Shown: piece by piece, positions 7,601 through 17,574 of the stretch
Layout: every line of letters begins with the position of its first letter
How positions within the stretch are numbered: the first letter of the stretch is position 1
Source: UBA7446 sp024639165
GTDB taxonomy: Bacteria; Bacteroidota; Bacteroidia; Flavobacteriales; Flavobacteriaceae
Direction of reading: 5' to 3'
Assembly (NCBI GenBank): GCA_024639165.1
Contig: JAHEIX010000006.1
Span: forward strand, 1-45,887
Length of the DNA: 45,887 nt
Notes under the pieces: model-generated
Seen by the model: the letters and a program-made list of their open reading frames with translations, nothing else
Told to the model about the DNA's origin: nothing
The model's database searches: none
Program-made: the position numbers and the translations under genes

Positions 7601-8980
7601 TTATTCGCTGGTTTCTAACGCTACCAAAACAAGCTCTTTTAGGGCTTGATAACCTTTTTCGTTTAGGTGAAGACCGTCCTGAAGTAAGACGTCTTTTCTG
7701 ATATGATTGCCGTCCATTAGTTTTTCGTAAAGTTTTAGTTGGTGTACATATGGAAGCCTGTCTGCAAGCGCTTGGACACCTGCATTAATATGCCGTATTT
7801 CCATTAATTCATTTTCACGTTCAAATGAGGGCTTGATGGATATATTGTATATGTTGGCCTTGGGGAATTTTTTGTGAATCATCTCTATAAAAGAAGTAAT
7901 ATCAGCTACAATTTTGGTGGCGTCAAAGCCTAAAGTCAAATCGTTGCCTCCCAAATAGAGCATGATGTTTTGAGGGGTTAAGTACTCAAATAAATCTTCA
8001 AAATAATGAGATAACGAATGGATAAAGGCTCCTCCAAAACCAAGGTTTAACGTTTGGTGTGGTGCCAAATCTTCTGCCATGTTTTTCCACAAGCGTATTG
8101 AGGAGCTTCCATAAAAAACAGTCAATGCTTTTTGGTTTTTAAATTGGCTCACTTTTCTTTTTAGGACCGCTATTTCACGCTCAAAATGCGTTTCTTCCAA
8201 CCGAAGTTTCTGTATCCAATTTTTATATTTCTTATTGATTTTTTTAACTACTTCAGGAAGTCTTGGGTCGTTTGGATTGTGAATGTCAAAATCTGCCATG
8301 GTAAAAGCAGGCATCACCTGGCATTTATAGGTAGCCTTGTGGGGTAGTTTATCGAAGTCTACCATGACCAAAGGCACTATTTTGGGTTGCTTTTTCATGC
8401 TGCAAGCAAGTTTAAAAACTCCTGTGCTAAACGGCCCCGGAGATGCCTCTGTTTTGTATGACAGGCCTTCTGGACTAAAGACCAAGCTCGTATCGTTTTC
8501 TAAGGCATGGGCTGCTAACGAATAAAATTTTTTGTTTTCCTTTTTTACTTCTTTTTTACTCAAATGATCTGGAGTAAAGTTATTCGAGTAGACCCTAATG
8601 TAGTCAAAACGTTCATAGTATGCCTTGTGATTTGACTCATGTGATAGCGAATGACGCGCTACACGAATACCAGGCGCTTTATAGTATTTGTGAAGCATAC
8701 CACTAATGTAGTGACTGTCCAATGTGATTTGAAAGTTGTCGGCAGCTATCAAGCTGGAATGGTTGTCCAAATGATTGTAAATAAATATACTCCCTTGTTC
8801 ATAAGGTAGGTGCTCCGAACCTTTTATTTGCACTTTTAAATCGCTGAAAATAGATTGAAACTGCTGGGCGCTTAACCTTCTTATTTCTTGAGGTGTGAAG
8901 GATGAAGGAGCTTCGATTATTTCACAAAAGGCTGCTTTGATACGGTGAAGGAGAAGCTGACTTGGGTTCATTTCAATCAT
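7601..8980 (-). CDS. acyltransferase-like domain fused to SGNH/GDSL hydrolase
   Basis: This is a fusion of 459 residues. The N-terminal ~250 residues resemble PlsC-type glycerolipid acyltransferases, with a FIYNHLDNHSS segment at 66-76, FSPEGLS at 168-174, a G-x-FKLA block and KIVPLV. However, the usual H-x4-D dyad is not present after His70. The C-terminal ~175 residues are an intact SGNH hydrolase: GSSS at 291-294 (nucleophile probably Ser293), LGFGG at 313-317, GGND at 344-347 and the DGLH dyad D435/H438. Its ATG overlaps the stop of the trehalose synthase/phosphatase gene by four bases (ATGA), indicating translational coupling and supporting this start over an internal ATG three codons in. 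No signal peptide is present, so it is cytoplasmic or membrane-peripheral. Acylation or deacylation of a lipid or sugar is implied; the substrate is unknown. Confidence 0.75.
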   Translation of the reverse strand: MIEMNPSQLLLHRIKAAFCEIIEAPSSFTPQEIRRLSAQQFQSIFSDLKVQIKGSEHLPYEQGSIFIYNHLDNHSSLIAADNFQITLDSHYISGMLHKYYKAPGIRVARHSLSHESNHKAYYERFDYIRVYSNNFTPDHLSKKEVKKENKKFYSLAAHALENDTSLVFSPEGLSYKTEASPGPFSTGVFKLACSMKKQPKIVPLVMVDFDKLPHKATYKCQVMPAFTMADFDIHNPNDPRLPEVVKKINKKYKNWIQKLRLEETHFEREIAVLKRKVSQFKNQKALTVFYGSSSIRLWKNMAEDLAPHQTLNLGFGGAFIHSLSHYFEDLFEYLTPQNIMLYLGGNDLTLGFDATKIVADITSFIEMIHKKFPKANIYNISIKPSFERENELMEIRHINAGVQALADRLPYVHQLKLYEKLMDGNHIRKDVLLQDGLHLNEKGYQALKELVLVALETSE

Positions 8981-11181
8981 GGAACCATTCCTAACAATAG
9001 CGCTTTCACTTGTGCTACGCTTTCAATATAATATTTGGCAGCTGTGGGTTTACGCCCTACTTTAACAGTGTAGGCGTGATCGGGTAAGCTCACAAACATA
9101 TTTTCGTCTGTGACATCGTCACCAATGCAAAGAATAAAGTCATAATCGCCTTGGTTTTTGATTTCAAAGACCGCACTACCTTTATTGACTTGACGATCTA
9201 CCACTTCAAGGGCTTTGTCCATGTCTAATATTGTTACTTCATCTGAAATTAGGCTCGATAAAACCGTTTTAATTTCAACCACTCTGCCAGCAGCCAGTTC
9301 GGGGTCTGTTTTTCTGTAGTGCCAAACCAGGCTATTGTGCTTTTCTTCAATAAAAGTTCCTGGAGTTCTATCTGTAAATGTTTCGAAAATAGGCAACACA
9401 TCTGCCATCCATTCCTTTTTGCCTGTAATACTTCCATTCCACTCAGCACCTTTTCTTTTTATGTAGTGTCCATGCTCTGCAACAAGTGTAATTGGGAGCT
9501 TTGCAAACCACTTGTCTAAGAATGCCTGATCTCTGCCGCTTACTATGGCAACATCGGTATTAGGGAGCTTACAAAGCCTATCGATTATTGATAATAACTT
9601 GGCGTCTGGTATTGCTAAATCAGGTTTTTCATTGAAGGCAACCAACGTGCCGTCATAATCCAAAAAAATCATCTTATTCTTCGCCTTAGCAAAGGCTTGA
9701 ACTAATTTTTGTTGGGTTCCGTTGTGAATTTTAGGAATTTGTATCTCCTCTTTGATCTCGTTTTTAGATTGAAGTGCTTTCATAAAGTCTTTTGCCCAAT
9801 AATCAACGGTGTATCGGCTTAATCGTTTTTGCATTCCGATATTGCGTTGTTTTTGTTCCTCAACAGGCATGGTTATGGCTTTCAGCAAGGCATCTGCCAT
9901 GGCATTTTTATCAAAGGGATTGATAAGAATCGCCTCGAATAATTCTTTAGAAGCGCCCGCCATCTCGCTCAAAATTAACATCCCATCACCCGAAACTCGA
10001 GAAGCAATAAACTCTTTAGCAACAAGATTCATTCCGTCTCGAACGGGAGTTATCATGGCAATATCCGATGTCATGTATAGATCTATTAGATCGTCAAAAC
10101 TCATTGCTCGATAGTAATACCAAATAGGGGTCCAATTAACCGTTGCGTATTTGCCGTTAATTCTACCTACTAACTCGTCAGTTTCTTTTTTCAATTTGGC
10201 ATATTCAGGCACATCCGAGCGAGAAGGAACGGTCAGCATCAGCAAGCGAACTTTCTCTAAATACTCTGGATATTTGGTCAAGAAAAGGTCAAAAGCCTCG
10301 ATGCGGTTTACCACTCCTTTAGTATAGTCTAGGCGATCGATTGAAAGAATCAATTTCCCCGATTCGGCGCCTTTTCTATGCAACTCTAATTGTTTTTTTA
10401 ACTCTGATTTTTCATTTTCTTTTTGCGCAAGGTGTTCCTCCGCTTTACGGTGAAATTTGTCGTAATCAATCCCCATAGGGAACGTGTCTACCACCACTTC
10501 ACGAAAGCCATTAATTACCCTATTAAATTGTACTTCTTTGCGTAGAATACGTCGCACAGAGCTTAAAAAATGACGTTCGTAATCATAGGTATGGAAACCT
10601 ATTAAGTCAGCGCCAAGCATTCCTTCTAAAAGGGCTTCGCGACAAGGGAATGTCCTGAAAATTTCAAATGAAGGAAAAGGGATATGTAGAAAAAATCCAA
10701 TATTGACATCTGGGCGTGCATCTTTTATCATTTTAGGGCACAGCATCAGCTGATAGTCGTGTATCCAAACGGTATCGCCAGGTGCAATTTTATCAATTAC
10801 ACTTTGACTAAATTTTTTATTTACCTCAACATAGGTTTCCCAATGTGTCTCACTAAATGTTGAAATTTCTATAAAGTAATGAAATAGGGGCCAGAGGCAT
10901 TTATTGGCAAGTCCGTAGTAGAAGTTTTCCACCTCCTCTTTATCTAAGAGTACGGGGGCATAATTATTTTCTTCAAGCCCCTTGGCTAGCGGTACCCAAG
11001 CTTCAGGTGCAATTTCATCTATGCCAATTCCCGGCCAACCTACCCACAAGGAGTTCTCGTGTTCGTGTACGGATTTCATCCCAGTAGCTAATCCACCGCT
11101 TGTCGCGGTAAATTTGAAAGAATTTTCTACCTTAGATATTCTAATGGGAAGGCGATTTGAAACGATGATGTTCTTGGCCAT
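8977..11181 (-). CDS. otsAB: bifunctional trehalose-6-phosphate synthase/phosphatase
   Basis: A GT20 trehalose-6-phosphate synthase domain (residues ~1-470) is fused to a HAD-type trehalose-6-phosphate phosphatase domain (~495-734). Synthase landmarks include SNRLPI near the start, SGGLATGM, VWIHDYQLML, FFLHIPFPS and DGMNLVAKEF. Phosphatase landmarks are the nucleophile motif DYDGT (D508, D510), SGRD and GDDVTDENMF. Together these make trehalose from UDP-glucose and glucose-6-phosphate. A TTG two codons upstream was rejected in favour of the ATG giving MAKNIIVSN. Domain order and length match the fusion common in Bacteroidota. It is divergent from the GH15 gene with only 36 bases between starts and is coupled to the acyltransferase-SGNH gene downstream. 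A role in osmotic or desiccation protection is expected. Confidence 0.93.
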   Translation of the reverse strand: MAKNIIVSNRLPIRISKVENSFKFTATSGGLATGMKSVHEHENSLWVGWPGIGIDEIAPEAWVPLAKGLEENNYAPVLLDKEEVENFYYGLANKCLWPLFHYFIEISTFSETHWETYVEVNKKFSQSVIDKIAPGDTVWIHDYQLMLCPKMIKDARPDVNIGFFLHIPFPSFEIFRTFPCREALLEGMLGADLIGFHTYDYERHFLSSVRRILRKEVQFNRVINGFREVVVDTFPMGIDYDKFHRKAEEHLAQKENEKSELKKQLELHRKGAESGKLILSIDRLDYTKGVVNRIEAFDLFLTKYPEYLEKVRLLMLTVPSRSDVPEYAKLKKETDELVGRINGKYATVNWTPIWYYYRAMSFDDLIDLYMTSDIAMITPVRDGMNLVAKEFIASRVSGDGMLILSEMAGASKELFEAILINPFDKNAMADALLKAITMPVEEQKQRNIGMQKRLSRYTVDYWAKDFMKALQSKNEIKEEIQIPKIHNGTQQKLVQAFAKAKNKMIFLDYDGTLVAFNEKPDLAIPDAKLLSIIDRLCKLPNTDVAIVSGRDQAFLDKWFAKLPITLVAEHGHYIKRKGAEWNGSITGKKEWMADVLPIFETFTDRTPGTFIEEKHNSLVWHYRKTDPELAAGRVVEIKTVLSSLISDEVTILDMDKALEVVDRQVNKGSAVFEIKNQGDYDFILCIGDDVTDENMFVSLPDHAYTVKVGRKPTAAKYYIESVAQVKALLLGMVP

Positions 11182-11217
11182 TAACAACTTTTAAGTAAAC
11201 ATTTTGAACCACAATGT

Positions 11218-13005
11218 ATGTCAAAAAAAAATGGCGCAAAGCATGCTGACAGCCTAAACTTCGGGATAATTGGAAATTGTAAATCTGCGGCCCTTATAAA
11301 TGAAGATTCCTCAATAGAATGGTGTTGTTTACCACAATTTGATTCTGCCTCTGTTTTCGGAAAAATTCTCGATCAAAAAATTGGAGGAGAATTTAAAATT
11401 TCGTGTGACGAAAGTTATTCTATCTCACAATTTTATATTGAAAAAACCAGCATCTTATGCACGCGTTTTTCTAACGGACACGACGCTTTTGAGGTCGTTG
11501 ACTACATGCCGCGCTATAAAAAAGAGGACAATGTCTACTATGCACCCCCAGAAATTACACGGCTATTAAGACATCTAAAAGGAGCGCCTAAATATCGCGT
11601 TATTTATGACCCGCGATTGGAATATGCTGTTGGTGAAACAAAAAACTTTGTCAAACCCCATTTTCTTGTCAGTGTGGTAGACGACAAAAATTACGACACC
11701 TTGTTTTTGTATACCGATTTAGATAAAAATGCCATGCTAAATGGTACCGAACTTACACTTACACAAGACCACTTTATGAGTGTGTCTTACAATGAAAAAA
11801 TCCATATACCTACACTAGAACATACTTGCTATGAGTTTGAGCGCACCAAAGTTTATTGGTTAAATTGGTGTCATAAAACACCTTCTTTTAAGCACTACAA
11901 CGAAGAAATATTACGAAGTGCAATGACCTTGAAGTTATTGACCTTTGAAAAGACAGGTGCGGTATTAGCGGCAGCGACTACTTCTTTGCCCGAAACCATT
12001 GGCGAAGTACGGAATTGGGATTATCGTTTTTGCTGGATTAGAGACGCTTCAATGGTAATCAAAGTGATTGCAAAGCTGGGGCACAACCAAATTGTCAAAA
12101 ACTTTATCCGCTATATTATAGATTTGGTTCCCGACAAAAATGAAAAACTACAGATCATGTACGGCATCAGCGGAGAAAAAACTTTAACCGAAGAAACCTT
12201 GGCGCATCTTGACGGTTATCAAGGCTCAAAACCCGTACGCGTTGGCAATGCAGCTTACATCCAAAAGCAAAACGACATTTATGGTATTCTGATGGATGTT
12301 ATTCACTACCAAATTGAAAGCTACACACAAGATGATGAAAAGCACGAGGAACTGTGGACCATTGTAAAGTCTATTGTTTGGGTGGTGCGAAAAAATTGGC
12401 AACTGGCTGATAAGGGGATTTGGGAGTTTCGGCATGAAGATCGCCACTTCACCTTTTCTAAGCTCTTGTGCTGGGTAGCCGTTGATCGGGCTATAAAAAT
12501 CTCAACGCTGATTGAGGGTGGTAAGTCTGCAGCCAAATGGGAGTCGCTTCGAGAAGAAATACACAACGACATCATGAACAACGCCTGGAATAAAGAAAAA
12601 CAGGCCTTTACACAATCTTACCAGTCCGAACATCTTGATGCATCTGTTTTATTGATGGAATACTATGGTTTTATTGAAGGCAAAGACCCTAAATACGTCA
12701 AAACGGTTAAGGCCATTGAAAAAGAATTGATGCACGAAGGCCTTTTGTATCGCTATAAAAACGAAGATGATTTTGGCTTGCCCAGTTCGTCCTTTACGGT
12801 CTGCACGTTTTGGTTTATTAATAGCTTATATAAGATTGGAGAAGAAGAAAATGCTAAGGTGCTTTTTGATAAACTACTAGGCTACAGCAACCATTTGGGG
12901 CTTTTTAGTGAAGATATAGATTTTAGCTCAAAAAGGCTGCTTGGGAACTTCCCCCAAGCATATTCACACCTCGCCCTAATTGACAACGCATTGAACTTTA
13001 ATTAG
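11218..13005 (+). CDS. glycoside hydrolase family 15 protein (glucoamylase/trehalase-like)
   Basis: This 595-residue protein has an N-terminal beta-rich trehalase-like domain (residues ~10-200) and a GH15 (alpha/alpha)6 catalytic domain (~220-590). The GH15 signature RNWDYRFCWIRDAS is present. The probable general acid is E403 in GIWEFRHEDRH, and the probable general base is E565 in GLFSEDIDF. GH15 enzymes with this architecture include glucoamylases and the actinobacterial GH15 trehalases. Being divergently paired with trehalose-6-phosphate synthase/phosphatase suggests trehalose or maltodextrin turnover here. No signal peptide is present, so the enzyme is cytoplasmic. The ATG at 11218 gives the conserved start; another ATG four bases earlier is out of frame. 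Whether trehalose is the substrate cannot be decided from sequence. Confidence 0.88.
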   Translation: MSKKNGAKHADSLNFGIIGNCKSAALINEDSSIEWCCLPQFDSASVFGKILDQKIGGEFKISCDESYSISQFYIEKTSILCTRFSNGHDAFEVVDYMPRYKKEDNVYYAPPEITRLLRHLKGAPKYRVIYDPRLEYAVGETKNFVKPHFLVSVVDDKNYDTLFLYTDLDKNAMLNGTELTLTQDHFMSVSYNEKIHIPTLEHTCYEFERTKVYWLNWCHKTPSFKHYNEEILRSAMTLKLLTFEKTGAVLAAATTSLPETIGEVRNWDYRFCWIRDASMVIKVIAKLGHNQIVKNFIRYIIDLVPDKNEKLQIMYGISGEKTLTEETLAHLDGYQGSKPVRVGNAAYIQKQNDIYGILMDVIHYQIESYTQDDEKHEELWTIVKSIVWVVRKNWQLADKGIWEFRHEDRHFTFSKLLCWVAVDRAIKISTLIEGGKSAAKWESLREEIHNDIMNNAWNKEKQAFTQSYQSEHLDASVLLMEYYGFIEGKDPKYVKTVKAIEKELMHEGLLYRYKNEDDFGLPSSSFTVCTFWFINSLYKIGEEENAKVLFDKLLGYSNHLGLFSEDIDFSSKRLLGNFPQAYSHLALIDNALNFN

Positions 13006-13052
13006 GGTTTAAGCTAGAAACGTTGATTTAACACGCTTTTTAATGGGGTGTG

Positions 13053-14510
<1,458 letters not shown>

Positions 14511-15635
14511 TTATCTCAATCGTTTTTTTCTGTTCTGTTCATAGTCTTCAAAAATCATTTCGCCTAAGCCTTTTAGGCCAGTAAAAAATGCCTTGCCTTT
14601 GTTCGCTTCTGTAAAGTTTCGCACAAATTCTTTTAAATAGGAGTCTTGTGCTATCATAAATGTGGTGATGGGGATGTGAAGTTTTCTGGCCTGACGTGCC
14701 ATATTGTAACACTTGTCCACAATATGGTCGTCTAACCCCATGCTGTTTTTGTAGTAAGACCCATCTGGGTTTTTAAGACAGCTAGGCTTACCATCGGTTA
14801 TCATAAAAATTTGCTTGTTGCTGTTTTTCCTTCGTCGCAATAAATCCATAGCAAGTGTTAGGCCCGCCACGGTGTTGGTGTGATAAGGTCCTACTTGCAA
14901 GTAGGGAATGTCTTTGAGTGCAATGGGCCAGGCATCATTTCCAAACACCAATATATCTAGGGTGTCTTTGGGATACCGTGTGGTGATAAACTCAGCAAGT
15001 GCCATGGCTACTTTTTTTGCTGGAGTTATGCGGTCTTCTCCGTATAAAATCATGCTATGACTGATGTCAATCATCAAAACCGTGCTCATTTGAGTATTGT
15101 AGTAACTATCCTCCACTACTAGGTCGTCGTGATGTAAGGTAAAATCATCTCCTGCTGTGCGTATTTGTGCATTGCGCAAGCTTTCGGTCATGGATATTTT
15201 CTCAAGGGGATCGCCAAATTGATACGCTTTAAATTCGCCTGTATCGTCTGCGCCCTGCCCGGTGCTTTTGGTTTTATGGTTGCCGTTGCCTGCTTTTTTA
15301 AGTTTGCCAAAAATTTGCTTTAACGCGTGTTCACGCAACAGCTTTTCTGTTTTGGCAGTGAGGGACATCCCTTTTCCGTCGCCAGTGCCATCGCCTTTTG
15401 GCTGTATATAAGCTCGTTTTAAGAGGTCTTCGATAAAATCATCTATGGTATATTCTGAGTTGGTTAGCCCATATTCCTTGTCCAGTTCACGTAACCAATC
15501 AATGGCTTCGTCAAAATCGCCAGAAGTATGCGTAATCAACTCTTTGAAAATTTCAAAAAGACGTTCGAAAGGCGTTTGATGCTTGGGTATGTGTTGCGTA
15601 AATGTAATACCGGCAGCGGACAAGTTTAATTTCAT
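14511..15635 (-). CDS. VWA domain protein, partner of MoxR-like ATPase
   Basis: This 374-residue protein has a helical N-terminal half with a glycine-rich, low-complexity insertion (GDGTGDGKG). A C-terminal von Willebrand factor A domain follows, starting around residue 180. The metal-ion-dependent adhesion site is intact: D190-I-S192-H-S194, a threonine in HTNTVAG and an aspartate in ITDGKPS. VWA proteins next to MoxR ATPases form motor-adaptor pairs like RavA-ViaA. There is no signal peptide or membrane anchor, so it is cytoplasmic. It is the first gene of the pair and abuts the ATPase gene without any spacing. Confidence 0.85.
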   Translation of the reverse strand: MKLNLSAAGITFTQHIPKHQTPFERLFEIFKELITHTSGDFDEAIDWLRELDKEYGLTNSEYTIDDFIEDLLKRAYIQPKGDGTGDGKGMSLTAKTEKLLREHALKQIFGKLKKAGNGNHKTKSTGQGADDTGEFKAYQFGDPLEKISMTESLRNAQIRTAGDDFTLHHDDLVVEDSYYNTQMSTVLMIDISHSMILYGEDRITPAKKVAMALAEFITTRYPKDTLDILVFGNDAWPIALKDIPYLQVGPYHTNTVAGLTLAMDLLRRRKNSNKQIFMITDGKPSCLKNPDGSYYKNSMGLDDHIVDKCYNMARQARKLHIPITTFMIAQDSYLKEFVRNFTEANKGKAFFTGLKGLGEMIFEDYEQNRKKRLR

Positions 15636-15710
15636 AGCATTGTAAATGTACTAAAATCATTCCCAATTTTAAACTCCTTTATTTCAATAACTGAGCTATT
15701 ACAAAATTGG

Positions 15711-15718
15711 TACCTTTG
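15711..15718 (+). promoter_or_regulatory. -7 promoter element for the oxidoreductase operon
   Basis: TACCTTTG matches TAnnTTTG perfectly and ends 12 bases before the ATG at 15731. No TTG lies at the expected -33 spacing. The implied 5' leader is very short. Confidence 0.45.
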
Positions 15719-15730
15719 TGAAAATTGCTT

Positions 15731-16312
15731 ATGAAAAATCTGGTTATTGTTGGTCACCCAGACCAATCCTCCTTTTGCTATAATGGGATCTTTAAAACCA
15801 TCGTTGAAAGCCTAGAAAAAGCGGACGAGGATATTGAAATCATCGACTTATACCGCGACAGCTTTACCCGTCCAAGAGATACCGTAATTGGCAGGTATAA
15901 AGAATTGGTTACTTGGTCTGATCGTATTTATTTTGTTTCACCCGTATGGTGGTTCAGACTAACCCCTCGAATGGAAATCTTTTTTGATGAGGTGCTAACC
16001 CCTGGCTTTGCCTATCAGTTTGTCAATGTCACAAAATTATACGCCTATCCAAAGTCGTTTTTGAGTGACAAAAAAGTACGGACTTATGTTACGCATGGTG
16101 CGCCAGCGCTTCCTGTAAAAACCCTATACCTCAACTCGGTAAAATTACGCCTAGTAATGGGTGTTTATTCGTTTGTTTTTGGGTGGAAACTTGCGCTGTT
16201 TACCAAAACCAAGCAATTTTGGTCAGTCCCTTTTGTCTCAGATAAAAAGCGTAAAAAATATTTAAGCGTTGTTAGCAGAGATGTACAGCGCGATATTAAA
16301 AAAGGAAAATAG
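15731..16312 (+). CDS. NAD(P)H-dependent oxidoreductase, flavodoxin fold (KefF/MdaB-like)
   Basis: The ATG at 15731 gives 193 residues; a TTG two codons earlier was rejected. The N-terminus has the flavodoxin-like fold signature LVIVGHPDQSSF, followed by SPVWWFRLTPRMEIFFDEV, the flavin-site and substrate-channel motif of NQO1/KefF-type quinone reductases. These FMN/FAD enzymes reduce quinones or electrophiles using NAD(P)H in the cytoplasm. A basic C-terminal tail (SDKKRKKY and following) is notable. It leads a three-gene run with a SOUL protein (five-base gap) and a HlyIII protein (11-base gap). Confidence 0.85.
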   Translation: MKNLVIVGHPDQSSFCYNGIFKTIVESLEKADEDIEIIDLYRDSFTRPRDTVIGRYKELVTWSDRIYFVSPVWWFRLTPRMEIFFDEVLTPGFAYQFVNVTKLYAYPKSFLSDKKVRTYVTHGAPALPVKTLYLNSVKLRLVMGVYSFVFGWKLALFTKTKQFWSVPFVSDKKRKKYLSVVSRDVQRDIKKGK

Positions 16313-16317
16313 ACATT

Positions 16318-16866
16318 ATGAAAAAGACAACTATTATACTTATTTCAGCTATATTGAGTGTTCATTCTATAACTGTGGCACAAGACACCGAAATACAACC
16401 CTACGAAGTAATCAAAGCTATTGACAGTGTTGAAATTCGATTTTATCCAAGCGCAACACTGGTTCAAACAAGTGGCGGCAATAACTTTGGCAAATTGTTC
16501 CGCTATATTTCGGGCAGTAACGAGGCTGAAGAAAAAATTGCCATGACGGCACCCGTGTATATGAATAAAGACAAATCCGAAATGGCTTTCGTAATGCCAC
16601 TTGATGTGCATCAAAAAGGAGCCCCTAAACCCATGGGTGAAAATGTGTCACTGCGCATAACCGAACCTCGCTATGTAGCTGCCATACGCTATGGAGGATA
16701 CACGAATACAAGCAAAGAAGCCATACACACAAAACGTCTTCTGAAAACCCTTGAAGACAACAGCATTGAGGTCAAAGGAGCTGTTGAGTATTTGGGCTAT
16801 GATAGTCCTTATAAATTCTATAACCGTCGCAATGAGGTTATGGTGGAAATTGCCGTCAACAAATAA
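16318..16866 (+). CDS. SOUL haem-binding family protein, exported
   Basis: This 182-residue protein begins with a clear signal peptide ending near SITVAQ (about residue 21), so it is periplasmic or extracellular. The SOUL/HEBP fold is indicated by the opening PYEVIKAIDSVEIRFY, the GNNFGKLFRYISG core, the IAMTAPVYM strand and the ending RRNEVMVEI. SOUL proteins bind haem or related tetrapyrroles, though many bacterial members are uncharacterised. It is transcribed between the flavodoxin-fold oxidoreductase and a HlyIII protein with very short gaps. A link to haem or redox handling at the envelope is inference. Confidence 0.85.
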   Translation: MKKTTIILISAILSVHSITVAQDTEIQPYEVIKAIDSVEIRFYPSATLVQTSGGNNFGKLFRYISGSNEAEEKIAMTAPVYMNKDKSEMAFVMPLDVHQKGAPKPMGENVSLRITEPRYVAAIRYGGYTNTSKEAIHTKRLLKTLEDNSIEVKGAVEYLGYDSPYKFYNRRNEVMVEIAVNK

Positions 16867-16877
16867 AAAAACCTAAT

Positions 16878-17492
16878 ATGCCTATAGAAGAAAAACTCAA
16901 TGCGTGGTCGCATGCTTTGGGTGTAGGCTTTGGAGTAGCCGCATTGGTCTTCATGCTTTTGGACGTCGATCAAACCAACCCTTATGGGCTATTTAGCGTT
17001 ATTGTTTATGGGCTTTCTATCATCTTGTTATTCTTGGCTTCCACTTGCTATCACGCCATAACAGCAAGCAAACGGAAGCACTACTTTCGGGTTGCCGATC
17101 ACATCAGCATCTACTTAATTATTGCGGGCACCTATACTCCTGTGCTCTTGATTGCGATTCCAAATGGCTTGGGATGGATACTGTTTTGGGTAGTTTGGGG
17201 CATCGCTGCCTTTGGACTCATCTTAAAGCTTTTTTTTACAGGGCGTTTTGAACGTTTTTCTACCTTTTTATACCTGGCCATGGGCTGGCTAGCCATTATA
17301 CCTTATAGCGAGCTAACTACGGCGCTAGATACCAAGGCCTTAACCTTACTGATTAGCGGAGGAGTGGCCTATACGGTTGGCGTGCTGTTCTATGCTGTCG
17401 AAAAAATTCCCTACAACCATTTTATATGGCACCTATTTGTATTGGGTGGTGCAAGCTGCCATTTCTTTATGGTGTATTTGTATGTGATTTAA
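16878..17492 (+). CDS. hemolysin III family / PAQR membrane protein
   Basis: This 204-residue protein has seven hydrophobic segments. The family's conserved polar residues are visible: the EKLNAWSHALG start with its histidine, STCYHA in the second or third helix, and HLFVLGGASCHFF near the C-terminus, which together form a presumed zinc site as in PAQR/adiponectin-receptor relatives. Bacterial members (YqfA/HlyIII) are annotated as hemolysin III, but a general membrane hydrolase or homeostasis role is likely; hemolysis should not be assumed. It follows the SOUL gene by 11 bases. Confidence 0.88.
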   Translation: MPIEEKLNAWSHALGVGFGVAALVFMLLDVDQTNPYGLFSVIVYGLSIILLFLASTCYHAITASKRKHYFRVADHISIYLIIAGTYTPVLLIAIPNGLGWILFWVVWGIAAFGLILKLFFTGRFERFSTFLYLAMGWLAIIPYSELTTALDTKALTLLISGGVAYTVGVLFYAVEKIPYNHFIWHLFVLGGASCHFFMVYLYVI

Positions 17493-17553
17493 AATTTTGA
17501 CCAGCATATATACTTCAACGCGTAAATACGCCTCTTAATCCCCTTCGTTTTTC

Positions 17554-17561
17554 TATTTTTG
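17554..17561 (+). promoter_or_regulatory. -7 promoter element for purD
   Basis: TATTTTTG is a perfect TAnnTTTG match ending 13 bases before the purD ATG. No TTG is seen at standard spacing, so only the -7 half is supported. Confidence 0.45.
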
Positions 17562-17574
17562 CCAAAACCTTTAG

